From Lachnospiraceae bacterium (GTDB lineage: Bacteria; Bacillota; Clostridia; Lachnospirales; Lachnospiraceae), in assembly GCA_017394885.1 (NCBI GenBank), contig JAFPWO010000021.1, positions 30,734 to 94,733 of the forward strand: a stretch of 64,000 nucleotides of DNA, written 5' to 3'. Positions within the stretch are counted from its first letter, which is position 1, and every line of letters begins with the position of its first letter. The notes beneath the pieces are model-generated. The model was given only the letters and a program-made list of their open reading frames with translations, searched no databases and was not told where the DNA came from. The position numbers and the translations under genes were made by a program. Below are positions 25,936 through 35,303 of the stretch, in pieces.

Positions 25936-25964
25936 AGCATACCACAGCAGAATGATTCCTGCAA
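25936..25964 (-). promoter_or_regulatory. Promoter of the riboswitch-AGCS transcript
   Basis: Minus-strand TTGCAG (25964-25959), 17-bp spacer, TATGCT (25941-25936). Transcription would begin about 30 bp before the glycine aptamer. Confidence 0.65.
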
Positions 25965-26017
25965 TAATAGTTAAAAAAATAACGAGGAGACGATTTCCGA
26001 AGGAAAAGCAGGAAATA

Positions 26018-26046
26018 TTGAATAAAAACGCATTATAGTGTATGAT
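26018..26046 (+). promoter_or_regulatory. Promoter of the M20 amidohydrolase
   Basis: TTGAAT (26018-26023), 17-bp spacer, TATGAT (26041-26046), with AGTG upstream of the -10. Confidence 0.7.
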
Positions 26047-26113
26047 AAAACATAAATAAGGACGGATGACGAAAGGTTGCAGAAGATCGGGAAGGACTTC
26101 TTAAGAGGCTGAT

Positions 26114-27331
26114 ATGAATAAACTGGAAGAACAGATCACAGAGTTTGCGGAAAAAGATTTTGACGCGCTGGTGGCTCTCCGGCGCGAGTTTCACCGGCAT
26201 CCGGAGCTCGGACAGGAAGAGTTCTGGACAGCGTCCCGGATCGAAGAGGAACTGGATAAGCTGGGCCTTGCGCATCATCGCTGCGCGGGCACCGGCGTCG
26301 TAGCCTATGTGGACGGGACGGGAGAAGGCCCGGTCCTTTCGGATGCAGCCGGCCGGCCCCGTTCGATGGCACTGCGGGCGGATATCGACGCGCTGCCGCT
26401 CACGGAAAAGCATGAGTCCGATTATAAGAGCGAGATCCCCGGGCGGATGCATGCCTGCGGGCATGACGTGCATCTGACTTCCCTGCTCGGGACAGCCAGA
26501 GCGCTGTGCGCTTTCCGGGATCAGTTTGCCGGGCGGATCATCCTGGTGTTCCAGCCGGATGAAGAGAACGGTTTCGGCGGGCGCCGCATGGTAAAGGAAG
26601 GCGCGGTGGACGGCGCGACCCGCTGCTTCGGCTTCCATATCGCGCCGGAACTGAAGGTGGGGACGCTCGGGATCATGAAAGGCGCGAACAATGCCGGTGT
26701 GTACAAGTTCCGGATGACGATCCGCGGGAAGGGGGCGCATGTGGCCAGCCCGCACCAGGGGGCGGACGCCTTGTTCATGGCCGCGCAGGTCGTCGTGGCC
26801 GCGCAGGCGCTGGTGACCCGTATGCGCGATCCCATCCAGCCGCTGCTGATCGGTTTCGGAAAGCTGGAAGCCGGGGCGGCGTACAATATCGTGGCAGACC
26901 AGGCGGTCCTGGAAGGAACGGTTCGGGCGCTGGATCCCGAGCTGCAGGAGCAGACGCTGCGCAGGCTCGATCAGCTGCTGCAGGATACGGTCTCCCTGTA
27001 CGGAGGAAGCGCTTCGGCGGAGTGGAATATGATCTCGGAGATGCTGATCAATACGGATGAGGCGGTGGAGGAAGCCCGCCGGGTGGCCCTCTCCCTGTTC
27101 GGGGAGAAGCGCCTGGTGGTCCGGAAGCAGGCCATGATCGGAGATGATATGTCTGATTTCATCAATGAGGTCAGCGGCTGTTACGCCTTCATCGGAACGC
27201 AGAATCCCGGCCGGCCGGAAACCGTCCATCCGCTTCATCACGTCTGTCTGGACGTGGATGAGGACGTCTTTAAGGTATCGGTTCCGATGACCGCGGCGTA
27301 CGCACTGGAATACATGCGGGGAGAGATATAA
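26114..27331 (+). CDS. M20-family amidohydrolase (N-acyl-amino-acid type)
   Basis: Cytoplasmic metal-dependent amidohydrolase of 405 residues in the M20D group (hippurate hydrolase, N-acetyl-L,L-diaminopimelate deacetylase, indole-acyl hydrolases). FHRHPELGQEEF marks the N-terminus, MHACGHDVHLTSLLG supplies metal ligands, FQPDEENGFGGRRM the catalytic Glu pair, and the final His is in VHPLHHVCLDVDE. The dimerisation lid (NNAGVYKFRMTIRGKGAHVASPHQG) is in place. ATG 26114 is preceded by a weak AGAGG. It could share a transcript with the membrane protein 17 bp downstream. Substrate not deducible. Confidence 0.9.
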   Translation: MNKLEEQITEFAEKDFDALVALRREFHRHPELGQEEFWTASRIEEELDKLGLAHHRCAGTGVVAYVDGTGEGPVLSDAAGRPRSMALRADIDALPLTEKHESDYKSEIPGRMHACGHDVHLTSLLGTARALCAFRDQFAGRIILVFQPDEENGFGGRRMVKEGAVDGATRCFGFHIAPELKVGTLGIMKGANNAGVYKFRMTIRGKGAHVASPHQGADALFMAAQVVVAAQALVTRMRDPIQPLLIGFGKLEAGAAYNIVADQAVLEGTVRALDPELQEQTLRRLDQLLQDTVSLYGGSASAEWNMISEMLINTDEAVEEARRVALSLFGEKRLVVRKQAMIGDDMSDFINEVSGCYAFIGTQNPGRPETVHPLHHVCLDVDEDVFKVSVPMTAAYALEYMRGEI

Positions 27332-27348
27332 GATTCGGGGGGTTTTCC

Positions 27349-28164
27349 ATGCGAATGAAAAACAGGATGCTGAGAAAAGAAAGAACGGCCGGCAGGATGC
27401 TGCGCTTTCTCTGCCTGCTACTGCTCTGCTTTATGATGATGCCCCTTACCGCCCGCGCGCTTAATTACGGCCGCGCGTACCATCCCCCTGCGATCACGGT
27501 CATTATGCCTCACTACGGCGACGAGACGGAAGTAAGAGTGACCATGTACCACAGCAGCGGCGAGTCGTTTACCATGAAGCTCGAAAAGGAACGCCGGGTG
27601 TGGGAGGACTGCTTCCGCTTATTCCGCTACGCGGTCTATGAGAAGGATAACTGGTACGGAAACACCGTGGATTTTAAGGATGCGGTTCTTCTCATACAAG
27701 AGGGGGAGAAGACGTATACGTTCCCGATCCCCTATCAGGAGCTGAAGGCGAATGATTTTGATGACTATCTCGTGATCGATCTGAAGGAGGAGACGCTCCG
27801 TGTCGGAATTCCGCTTGGGCGGACGCTGGCGCTGTTCTTTATGCACCTGGCGGTCTATCTGGTGGTGGAGGCGATCGTATTCTTCCTCTTTAAGATCCGT
27901 TCTAAGCGCAGCTGGCTCTTATTTTTGGCGTACACCGCGGTGACGAAGGGGATCATGTGCTTTGTGATCCGGGGATGGCTTAATGTAAATCCCCGCGTCA
28001 ATATTATTTTCGGCGCGGTGACCTGTATGTATGTTGCGGTGGATCTCGCGTTCTTTTTGGTGATGCTGGAAGAGCCGAGAAATTACGTCAGCAAGGCCGC
28101 GGTCTTCGGCAATCTGCTGGCAGCGCAGGCGATGTACGAGGTGATCAAATACCTGCCGATGTAA
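27349..28164 (+). CDS. Membrane protein of unknown function
   Basis: 271 residues. A basic N-terminus precedes a signal-like helix (LRFLCLLLLCFMMMPLTARA), then an extracellular domain of about 125 residues (rich in Tyr, Glu and Lys; YGRAYHPPAITVIMPHYGDETEVRVTMYH at its start, quoted in part here: AITVIMPHYGDE), then four membrane helices from about residue 160 to the end. I do not recognise the family. It follows the amidohydrolase by 17 bp and ends at a bidirectional terminator, so the two are probably co-transcribed. Confidence 0.75.
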   Translation: MRMKNRMLRKERTAGRMLRFLCLLLLCFMMMPLTARALNYGRAYHPPAITVIMPHYGDETEVRVTMYHSSGESFTMKLEKERRVWEDCFRLFRYAVYEKDNWYGNTVDFKDAVLLIQEGEKTYTFPIPYQELKANDFDDYLVIDLKEETLRVGIPLGRTLALFFMHLAVYLVVEAIVFFLFKIRSKRSWLLFLAYTAVTKGIMCFVIRGWLNVNPRVNIIFGAVTCMYVAVDLAFFLVMLEEPRNYVSKAAVFGNLLAAQAMYEVIKYLPM

Positions 28165-28177
28165 AAAAGTAAAAAGC

Positions 28178-28206
28178 AAGACAGCGGGGTCAGGCCCCGC
28201 TGTCTT
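28178..28206. terminator. Bidirectional terminator
   Basis: AAGACAGCGGGG (28178-28189) pairs perfectly with CCCCGCTGTCTT (28195-28206). A-rich flank on the left and T-rich on the right serve convergent genes on both strands. Confidence 0.85.
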
Positions 28207-28220
28207 ATTGTTTGTCTCTT

Positions 28221-30634
28221 TCAGATCGTAAGTTCCGCCGTGCAGACTTCTTTGTCGGTCAGCGGGATGGTGCGGCCGGCAATCGGCTTTCCGTCCACGA
28301 CGAGTCCTTTCTCCGCGCCGCGGCGGACCGTGATCTCATAGCGCGTTCCCCGGAAGAAGCGGCTGATCCGGCAACCGTCCATCTGATCCGGCAGGCAGGG
28401 ATCAATGGTAAGCCCGTCATACTCCGGGCGGACACCGAGGATGCCCTGGCTGACCGCGGCGAAGGACCAGGCCGCGGTGCCGGTCAGCCACGAGTTCTTC
28501 GCTTCGCCGTAGGTCCGGGCCGCGCGGCCGGCGATCGTCTGGCTATAGCAGTAGGGCTCGGTGCGGTGAATATCGCTTTTTTCTTCGATATAAGCCGGGG
28601 CGTTGCGCGTATAGAGGGAGAAGGCGCCGTTGCCGTCCCCGAGCTTGCAGTACGCGAGCGTCACCCAGGGATTATTGTGGCAGAAGACGGATCCGTTTTC
28701 TTTATATCCGGGCGGATAGGAGGAGATCTCACCCAGATAATCATGATACTTACGGTAGCAGGGCGAAAGCAGCTCGATGCCGAAGGCATTGCCGAGCCTT
28801 TCTTCCGTGGAACGAAGCGCGCGCTTTCCGTATTCCGCGCCGCCGATGCCGGCCATCACGCAGAAGCCCTGCGGCTCGATAAAGATCTGGCCTTCCTCAT
28901 TGGTATGGCTGCCGACGGGCTGTTCAAAGGCGTCGTAGGCGCGCAGGAACCATTCTCCGTCCCAGCCGTGGGTGAGGACGGCACTTTCCATGTCAGCCAC
29001 AGCCTTCCGGACCGTTTCCGCTTCTTCGTCCAGGCCGATCCGCGCGCACAGTTCGGCGTATTCTTTTCCGTATTTGACAAACATGCCCGCGATGAAAACG
29101 CTTTCCGCCTTCCCGCTCTCGAAGTTGGAGCAGGTCTGGAAGCTCTCGCCGGGTTCATGGCTGAAGCAGTTTAAATTCAGGCAGTCGTTCCAGTCGGCCC
29201 GGCCGATCAGCGGCAGGCCGTGCGGGCCTTTGTGGGAGACGGTGAAGCCGATGCTGCGGCGCAGATGCTCCAGCAGCGGCACTTCCGTACCGGCTTCGTT
29301 GTTGAAGGGCGTCGGCTCGTCGAGGATCGAGAAGTCCCCGGTCTCCCGGATATAGGCACAGGTGCAGGCCACGAGCCAGAGCGGGTCATCGTTGAAGCCG
29401 GAGCCCACGTCTCCGTTGCCCCGCTTGGTCAGCGGCTGATACTGATGATAGGTGCTGCCGTCGGCAAACTGGATCGAAGCAATATCCAGGATCCGCTCCC
29501 GTGCCCGGTCGGGGATCAGATGGACAAAGCCCAGAAGATCCTGGCAGCTGTCCCGAAAGCCCATGCCGCGGCCGGTACCGCTTTCATAATAGGAGGCGCT
29601 GCGGCTCATATTGAAGGTCACCATGCACTGGTACTGATTCCAGATATTCACCATGCGGTCGAGCTTTTCCTCGCTGCTTTTCACCGTGAAGCGGGAGAGG
29701 AGCGCGGCCCAGTATTCCCTAAGCTCTTTCAGCGCGGCGTCGAACTGCGCTTCGGTTTCAAAGGCAGCCAGCTGCTTTTCGGCCGGGGCTTTATTGATGA
29801 CATCCAGGGCGGTAAATTTCTGATCTTGCGGATTTTCGGCGTAGCCCAGCCGGAACAGGAGGGTTTTGGATTCGCCCGGATCCAGATGGACCGCCAGCCG
29901 CAGGAGGGCGACCGGCGCCCAGCCGGCTGCGATGCTGCCGAGGAAGTCCGCTGCTCCACGGCGGCAGGAGAGTCCCAGCCGCGGAAGCGGCCGAGGAAGC
30001 TGTCCCGGTCGGTATCGAAGCCCGCTATCGGGGCGTTGACGGAGTAGAAAGCGTAGTGATTGCGGCGCTCCCGGTATTCCGTTTTGTGATAGACGGTGCT
30101 GCCGTCGATCTCGACCTCGCCGATATTCCAGTTCCGCTGGAAATTGGCGGAATCATCCACCGCGTTCCACAAACACCATTCCACGCCGCCGTAGACAGTC
30201 AGTTCTTTTTCGGATCCGCTTTCATTGGTAAGCACAATCTTCTGCACTTCCATCCGGCTGTGCAGCGGGACCGTGACCGTAAGGGCAGCGCTTACTTTGT
30301 TTTTCTTTCCTTCAAATACAGAATAGCCGAGGCCGTGGCGGCACTTAAAGCTGTCCAGCTTTTCACGGGCCGGCAGATACGCGGGGCTCCAGACCGAATC
30401 CCCGTCACAGATATAAAACAGGCGGCCGCCCTCGTCCGTGGGTACGTTATTATAACGGAAGCGGGTGATGCGCCGCAGTTTGGCGTCCTTATAAAAGCTG
30501 TATCCTCCGCAGGTATTGCTGATCAGGGAGAAAAAGCCGTCATTCCCCAGATAGTTGATCCACGGCAGCGGCGTATCCGGGCGGATGATCACATATTCTT
30601 TGGCTGAATCATCAAAATAACCGTACCTGCTCAT
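28221..30634 (-). pseudogene. GH94 glycoside phosphorylase (cellobiose phosphorylase type), frameshifted
   Basis: Cytoplasmic enzyme that splits beta-glucosides with phosphate to glucose 1-phosphate. The N-terminal half (MSRYGYFDDSAKEYVI onward) matches the GH94 beta-sandwich; the C-terminal half has [15 protein letters not shown] and [12 protein letters not shown] with the general-acid Asp. After VEQ the frame changes: family sequence resumes as [16 protein letters not shown] in another frame. The break is at 29948-29950 (CGG in the gene); adding one base, for example a third G, would restore one protein of about 805 residues. ATG 30634 follows GGGAGG. It faces the LacI regulator and shares matching operators, so it belongs to the sugar locus. 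Sequencing error and true inactivation are both possible. Confidence 0.88.
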
Positions 30635-30663
30635 ACATTTGCCTCCCAATCCGAAGCGAAATC

Positions 30664-30672
30664 ATCGATTTT
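30664..30672 (-). promoter_or_regulatory. Possible third operator half-site
   Basis: ATCGATTTT repeats the core of the operator 16 bp away and lies in the GH94 leader. Weaker match than the two main sites. Confidence 0.3.
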
Positions 30673-30687
30673 AAACTGATTATGGCA

Positions 30688-30700
30688 ACTTAATCGATTT
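30688..30700 (-). promoter_or_regulatory. Putative LacI-family operator at the GH94 promoter
   Basis: On the GH94 (minus) strand the site reads AAATCGATTAAGT and begins 5 nt after the -10, so a bound repressor would block initiation. It matches the site at 30869-30881 at 12 of 13 positions in the same orientation relative to transcription. Confidence 0.6.
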
Positions 30701-30705
30701 AGGTC

Positions 30706-30734
30706 ATTATAGAAAGTGCTCCCGGAAAACGCAA
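30706..30734 (-). promoter_or_regulatory. Promoter of GH94
   Basis: Minus-strand TTGCGT (30734-30729), 17-bp spacer, TATAAT (30711-30706). Confidence 0.7.
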
Positions 30735-30828
30735 GAGGTTTTTCCGGACAAAAGGGGAAAAAGAAGACAAACAAAATAATAATAAGCGAAGGCTGGAATT
30801 ATCTTAATAAAAATAAGCCTAAAAGCGC

Positions 30829-30858
30829 TTGACGGATGAGCCGGGGCGGCGCTATAAT
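30829..30858 (+). promoter_or_regulatory. Promoter of the LacI-ABC-GH5 operon
   Basis: TTGACG (30829-30834), 18-bp spacer, TATAAT (30853-30858). Confidence 0.75.
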
Positions 30859-30868
30859 GAGCGCAGCG

Positions 30869-30881
30869 AAAACGATTAAGT
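30869..30881 (+). promoter_or_regulatory. Putative LacI-family operator at its own promoter
   Basis: AAAACGATTAAGT starts 10 nt after the -10, over the expected transcription start. With the site at 30688-30700 it defines the shared motif AAA[TA]CGATTAAGT, with the central CG typical of LacI-family operators. This implies autoregulation. Confidence 0.6.
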
Positions 30882-30914
30882 GCTAATACTCCGGAAGGGA
30901 AAAAGCGGATATCC

Positions 30915-31925
30915 ATGGTGACGATCACGGACATATCAAAAGCATGCGGCGTATCCCGCGCCACGGTCAGCAAGGCGCTGAACGGTGCTTCCGATGTATC
31001 GCCGGAAACCGCGAAAAGAGTACGCGATACGGCGGCCTCTCTGGGATATCTTCCGAATGCGGCAGCCAGAGCGCTGAAAATGGGCCGCAGCTACAACATC
31101 GGCGTCCTTTTTTCGGACGCGACGGGCGGCGGCATCTCGCACGAGTATTTCTCCCGGATCCTCGAGAGCGTGAAGGCGGAGTCCGAGCGGCTCGGCTACG
31201 ATATCACCTTCATATCGAAGGATCTCGGCAGGCAGTCCATGGACTACTATGAGCACGCGAAGTACCGCAGCTGCGACGGCGTGGTGATCGCCTCGGCCGA
31301 CTTTCAGGATCCGGCTATCATCCGGCTGGCCGCCAGCGAGATCCCCACGGTCACACTGGATTACAGCTTTGACAGCCGCACCTCGATCCTTTCGGACAAT
31401 GTCCGCGGTGTGGAAACGCTGGTCCGCTTCGTCTATGAGAAAGGCCACCGGAAGATCGCCTTTATCCATGGCGAGATGACCGCGGTCACGCAGAAGCGCC
31501 TGGCCAGCTTCCGGAAGACCTGCGCAGAACTGGGCCTGTCGATCCCGCCGGAATATATCCGCCCCGCGATCTATCACGACCCCCGCTCCAGCGGGCTGGA
31601 GACAAGGGCGCTGCTGGCCTTAAGCGAAAGGCCGACCTGTATCTTTTATCCGGACGATCTGTCCTTCCTGGGGGGCTTAAGCGAACTGGAAAAGCACGGG
31701 CTGTCCGTGCCGAAGGATATGAGTGTGGTCGGCTATGACGGCATCCCGCTTTCGCAGGTGCTCCGCCCCCGGCTCTCGACCTACCGCCAGGGCGGCGAAC
31801 GGATGGGCAAGGAAGCGGCAAGGCTCCTGGTCGAGCAGATCGAAAACCCGGATACCTGGATCCCGCAGCAGATCACGGTGGAGGGAGAGCTCCTTCCGGG
31901 CAGCACCGTTTCGGAGATCGGTTAG
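30915..31925 (+). CDS. LacI-family transcriptional regulator
   Basis: 336-residue sugar-responsive repressor. The N-terminal helix-turn-helix and hinge (TITDISKACGVSRATVSKAL ... LPNAAARALK) are canonical, followed by a periplasmic-binding-type effector domain with YNIGVLFSD and the C-terminal PRLSTYRQGGERMGKEAARLL. It is divergent from GH94 and directly upstream of an ABC sugar importer, and both promoters carry the same CG-centred motif, so it is the probable local regulator of beta-glucoside use. GTG at 30918 is an alternative start; the Shine-Dalgarno is poor and rather far (GGAAGGG). Confidence 0.93.
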   Translation: MVTITDISKACGVSRATVSKALNGASDVSPETAKRVRDTAASLGYLPNAAARALKMGRSYNIGVLFSDATGGGISHEYFSRILESVKAESERLGYDITFISKDLGRQSMDYYEHAKYRSCDGVVIASADFQDPAIIRLAASEIPTVTLDYSFDSRTSILSDNVRGVETLVRFVYEKGHRKIAFIHGEMTAVTQKRLASFRKTCAELGLSIPPEYIRPAIYHDPRSSGLETRALLALSERPTCIFYPDDLSFLGGLSELEKHGLSVPKDMSVVGYDGIPLSQVLRPRLSTYRQGGERMGKEAARLLVEQIENPDTWIPQQITVEGELLPGSTVSEIG

Positions 31926-31941
31926 AACGCTTCGGCGTTTT
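31926..31941 (+). terminator. Short UUCG hairpin after lacI
   Basis: AACGC-TTCG-GCGTT (31926-31939) followed by TT directly behind the stop codon. Probably a weak attenuator or mRNA end-protecting hairpin, not a full stop, because the ABC genes have no obvious promoter of their own. Confidence 0.4.
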
Positions 31942-31995
31942 GATAAAGTAACTAATGGCAAAAAGCCGAAAAAGAAGAAATAAGGAGAGAAAACA

Positions 31996-33372
31996 ATGAA
32001 AAAGATGCTTGCTATCCTGCTGGCTGCGCTGATGGTACTCAGCCTGGCTGCCTGCGGAGGGAACAAAGAGACCCAGCCCGAAACGACCAAGGGTGCGGAA
32101 TCTCAGGCCGAAACTCAGGCTCCGGAAACCAAGGAAGAAACCCAGCCCGCAGCGGCTCAGGGCAAGGTGTTCCGCATCTATGCCTGGAACGAAGAATTCA
32201 AGGGCTTCTTCGAGAAGTATTACAAGGTGCCGGAAGGCGTTACCGTGGAATGGGTTCTCAACCCCAGCGACGGCGGTGTGTATCAGCAGAAGCTGGATGA
32301 AGCCCTGCTGAATCAGGCGACGGCAGCGGACGACGACAAGATCGACATGTTCCTGGCGGAAGCCGACTACATCGGCAAATACGTTGATTCCGACTACACC
32401 ATGGACGTCACCTCCTTCGGATTTCAGAATGCGCCTACGATGTATGAATACACCATCAAGGCTGCTTCCGATGCCAACGGCGTGTGCAAGGGCGTTTCCT
32501 TCCAGTGCTGCCCTGCCGGCGTGATCTACCGCAAGAGCATTGCCAAGGACGTGCTGGGCACTGACGTTCCGGAAGAAGTTCAGGCCAAGATCGACACCTG
32601 GGAGAAGTTTGACGCCGTTGCTGCCGAAGCCAAGGCCAAGGGTTACTACATGACCGCTTCCTTCGCCGAGACCTTCCGTGCGTTCTCCAACAATTGCACG
32701 ATGCCTTGGGTAGACGCCAACAACAACCTGCAGTTTGACCCGCAGATCACTGCCTGGATGGATCAGACCCGCAGCTATATCGAGAACGGCTACACCCTGA
32801 CCGCCGGTATCTGGGATGCGGAAAAGACCAACGAAATGTTCAAGACCGGCAAGACCATGTGCTTCTTCGGCCCGGCCTGGTACTACAACTTCTGCATGAC
32901 CAACGCCCAGGATCCTGAAAACGGCTGCGTAGGCGACTGGTGCCTGGTAAAAGGCCCGCAGGCTTACTTCTGGGGCGGCACCTGGCTGCTGGCTGCGACC
33001 GGTTCCGACAACACCGAAATGCTGAAGGACATCTTTGAAACCTTCACCGTCAACGCCGACGTCCTGAACAAGATGGTCAAGGATGACAACCAGTACGTCA
33101 ACAACACCGACGTCGTCAAGGCTTTCGCTGAAGATGCCAGCTATGGCAACACTTCCATTCTGGACGGCCAGAACGATATCGCGATCTTCTACGAACTGGC
33201 AAAGGATATCAAGTGGGAGAACCACACCAACTACGACCAGCTGCTGAACGAAGGTCTGCAGAACAAGCTGCAGGAGTTCTACAACGGCTCCGTCGATGAA
33301 GCGACCGCCATGCTGAACTTCTACAACTACATCGGCGAGGTCTATCCTGAAATCGCCGTGCCGGCGAAATAA
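31996..33372 (+). CDS. ABC sugar-binding lipoprotein
   Basis: 458-residue extracellular solute-binding protein (family 1 type). Signal peptide with lipobox SLAAC, then a Glu/Thr/Gln linker with repeated ETQ motifs, then the binding protein fold from FRIYAWNEEFKGFFEKYY. Tryptophans and tyrosines are frequent, as in oligosaccharide binders. It is followed by a strong terminator and then two permeases, so it should be made in excess over them. No ATPase gene is in the operon, so a shared MsmK-type ATPase elsewhere is inferred. Cello-oligosaccharides are the likely ligand given GH94 and GH5. Confidence 0.93.
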   Translation: MKKMLAILLAALMVLSLAACGGNKETQPETTKGAESQAETQAPETKEETQPAAAQGKVFRIYAWNEEFKGFFEKYYKVPEGVTVEWVLNPSDGGVYQQKLDEALLNQATAADDDKIDMFLAEADYIGKYVDSDYTMDVTSFGFQNAPTMYEYTIKAASDANGVCKGVSFQCCPAGVIYRKSIAKDVLGTDVPEEVQAKIDTWEKFDAVAAEAKAKGYYMTASFAETFRAFSNNCTMPWVDANNNLQFDPQITAWMDQTRSYIENGYTLTAGIWDAEKTNEMFKTGKTMCFFGPAWYYNFCMTNAQDPENGCVGDWCLVKGPQAYFWGGTWLLAATGSDNTEMLKDIFETFTVNADVLNKMVKDDNQYVNNTDVVKAFAEDASYGNTSILDGQNDIAIFYELAKDIKWENHTNYDQLLNEGLQNKLQEFYNGSVDEATAMLNFYNYIGEVYPEIAVPAK

Positions 33373-33390
33373 TCATCCGACCGACCTGGC

Positions 33391-33425
33391 CGGGGCAGGG
33401 GCTTCTGCCCCCTGCCCCGTTTTTT
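33391..33425 (+). terminator. Intra-operon terminator between binding protein and permeases
   Basis: CGGGGCAGGGG (33391-33401) pairs perfectly with CCCCTGCCCCG (33409-33419), then six T. Partial read-through would set the binding-protein to permease ratio. Confidence 0.9.
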
Positions 33426-33451
33426 AGCGAAAAGACGTCAGAGGGAATCCC

Positions 33452-34435
33452 ATGAAAAAACAAAAACCGCAGACACTCGGAACGCATAAATCGGTCAGTT
33501 ACGCCAAATGGGGCTATATTTTCATCATCCCGTTTTTCGTAGTCTACCTTGTTTTTACGCTTGCCCCGCAGTTTCTGACCATTTACAACAGCTTTTTTGA
33601 AAACTACCGGAGCGGGCTGAAGCAGATCGGTCCGAACTTCGTTGGCCTGGAGAACTACAAGGCGCTGTTTTCGGCTGACCCTTCCGGAACGGTCCGTATC
33701 CTGAAATACGCGGCGAATACGCTGATCCTGTGGGTAGCCGGCGCCGTTCCGCAGTTCGTGATCGCGCTGCTGCTGGCGATTTTCTTTACCAGCTACCGCC
33801 TGAACATCAAGGGGCAGGGCTTTTTCAAGACGGTCATCTATATGCCGAACCTGATCATGGCTGCCGCGTTCTCGATGCTGTTCTATACACTGTTTTCCCG
33901 TGTGGGGCCGATCCAGGCCCTTCTGGAGCAGTGGGGGGTCATCGACGCATCCTTTGACTTTTTCTCCAACCGGATCACGGTCCGAAGCATGATCGCCACG
34001 ATGAACTTCCTGATGTGGTTCGGCAATACGACGATCGTCCTCATGGCCGGTATCATGGGCATCGACCAGGCGCTGTTTGAATCGGCGACGCTCGACGGCG
34101 CCAACTCGGTGCAGGTGTTCTTCCGTGTCACGATGCCGCTGCTGATGCCGATCTTCGTATACTGCCTCATCACGGCCATGATCGGCGGCATCCAGATGTT
34201 CGACGTGCCGCAGGTCCTGACCAACGGCAAAGGTGCACCGAACGAAATGTCGCGGACGCTGGTCATGTATCTGAACGGGTATCTCACCAATAAGAATTAC
34301 GGGATGGCCGGCGCGATCTCCGTGATCATCTTTATCATCACAGGGATCTTAAGTGCGATCGTCTACAAGATGCTGACCAAGCAGTACAAGGAACCGCAGG
34401 CACAGCACAGACAGAGAAAGGGGAAAGTATTATGA
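33452..34435 (+). CDS. ABC sugar permease, MalF type
   Basis: 327-residue inner-membrane subunit with six predicted helices and the EAA coupling loop visible as ALFESATLDGANSVQVFFRVTMPLLMP (central part DGANSVQVFFRVTMP). The N-terminus WGYIFIIPFFVVYLVFTLAP is the first helix. Its stop overlaps the next permease start by 4 bp. Together they form the membrane channel of the importer fed by the upstream lipoprotein. Confidence 0.93.
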   Translation: MKKQKPQTLGTHKSVSYAKWGYIFIIPFFVVYLVFTLAPQFLTIYNSFFENYRSGLKQIGPNFVGLENYKALFSADPSGTVRILKYAANTLILWVAGAVPQFVIALLLAIFFTSYRLNIKGQGFFKTVIYMPNLIMAAAFSMLFYTLFSRVGPIQALLEQWGVIDASFDFFSNRITVRSMIATMNFLMWFGNTTIVLMAGIMGIDQALFESATLDGANSVQVFFRVTMPLLMPIFVYCLITAMIGGIQMFDVPQVLTNGKGAPNEMSRTLVMYLNGYLTNKNYGMAGAISVIIFIITGILSAIVYKMLTKQYKEPQAQHRQRKGKVL

Positions 34436-35298
34436 AGAGTATCAGCGATAATACCAGAGGCCGGATCAAGCTGACCGTGCTGCGGATCATCGTATACGCG
34501 ATCCTGATCTTCCTGTGCCTTCTCTGCCTGTTTTTCTTCTATCTGATGGTTATCAATGCCACGCGGTCCAACGCGCAGCTGGCGACGGGGTTCACCCTGC
34601 TCCCGAAAGAGAATTTCTTTAAAAACCTGGTCAATGCCTGGAACGATTCGTCCATCAACATTCCCAGGGGCATGCTGAACAGCCTGATCATCGCCCTTTC
34701 CAGCGCCGTGCTGACGACCTATTTTTCCGCCCTCACGGCTTACGGCATTCATGCCTATGACTTTAAGGGCAAGCGTATGGTCTTCACCTTCATCATCGCG
34801 GTCATGATGATCCCCGCGCAGGTTTCCGCCCTGGGCTTCGTGCAGATGATGAACAAGTTCCATCTGACCAACAGCTATATCCCGCTGATCATCCCCAGCG
34901 TCGCGGCGCCTGTCGTCTTTTTCTACATGAAGCAGTACATGGAAAGCGTACTGCCGCTGGACGTTATCGACGCGGCCCGTGTGGACGGTTCCGGGGAATT
35001 CAGGACCTTCAATACCATCGTGCTGCCGATGATCAAGCCGGCCATTGCCGTGCAGATGATCTTTTCCTTCGTGAGCTCCTGGAACAATTACTTCGTCCCG
35101 GCCCTCCTGCTGGACAAGGCGGAGATGAAGACCGTTCCGATCATGATCGCGCAGCTTCGAAGCGCGGACTATTCCAAGTTCGACATGGGCAAGGTCTATA
35201 TGTTTATCCTGCTGGCGATCCTGCCGGTGCTGGTGACCTACATCCTGCTGTCCAAGTCGATCATCAAGGGCGTTACCGCCGGCAGTGTGAAAGGGTAA
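34432..35298 (+). CDS. ABC sugar permease, MalG type
   Basis: 288-residue partner of the preceding permease, six helices, EAA loop with VIDAARVDGSGEFRTFNTIV. The start ATG overlaps the upstream stop (ATGA), indicating translational coupling. The C-terminus ends KSIIKGVTAGSVKG, the usual MalG-type tail (G[AS]VKG). Confidence 0.93.
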   Translation: MKSISDNTRGRIKLTVLRIIVYAILIFLCLLCLFFFYLMVINATRSNAQLATGFTLLPKENFFKNLVNAWNDSSINIPRGMLNSLIIALSSAVLTTYFSALTAYGIHAYDFKGKRMVFTFIIAVMMIPAQVSALGFVQMMNKFHLTNSYIPLIIPSVAAPVVFFYMKQYMESVLPLDVIDAARVDGSGEFRTFNTIVLPMIKPAIAVQMIFSFVSSWNNYFVPALLLDKAEMKTVPIMIAQLRSADYSKFDMGKVYMFILLAILPVLVTYILLSKSIIKGVTAGSVKG

Positions 35299-35303
35299 GC
35301 TTT

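Noticed and set aside
31873..33225. Long open frame on the minus strand opposite the sugar-binding protein
   Set aside because: It mirrors a strongly coding lipoprotein gene, shows no family motifs, lacks a ribosome binding site and arises from the GC-rich codon pattern.
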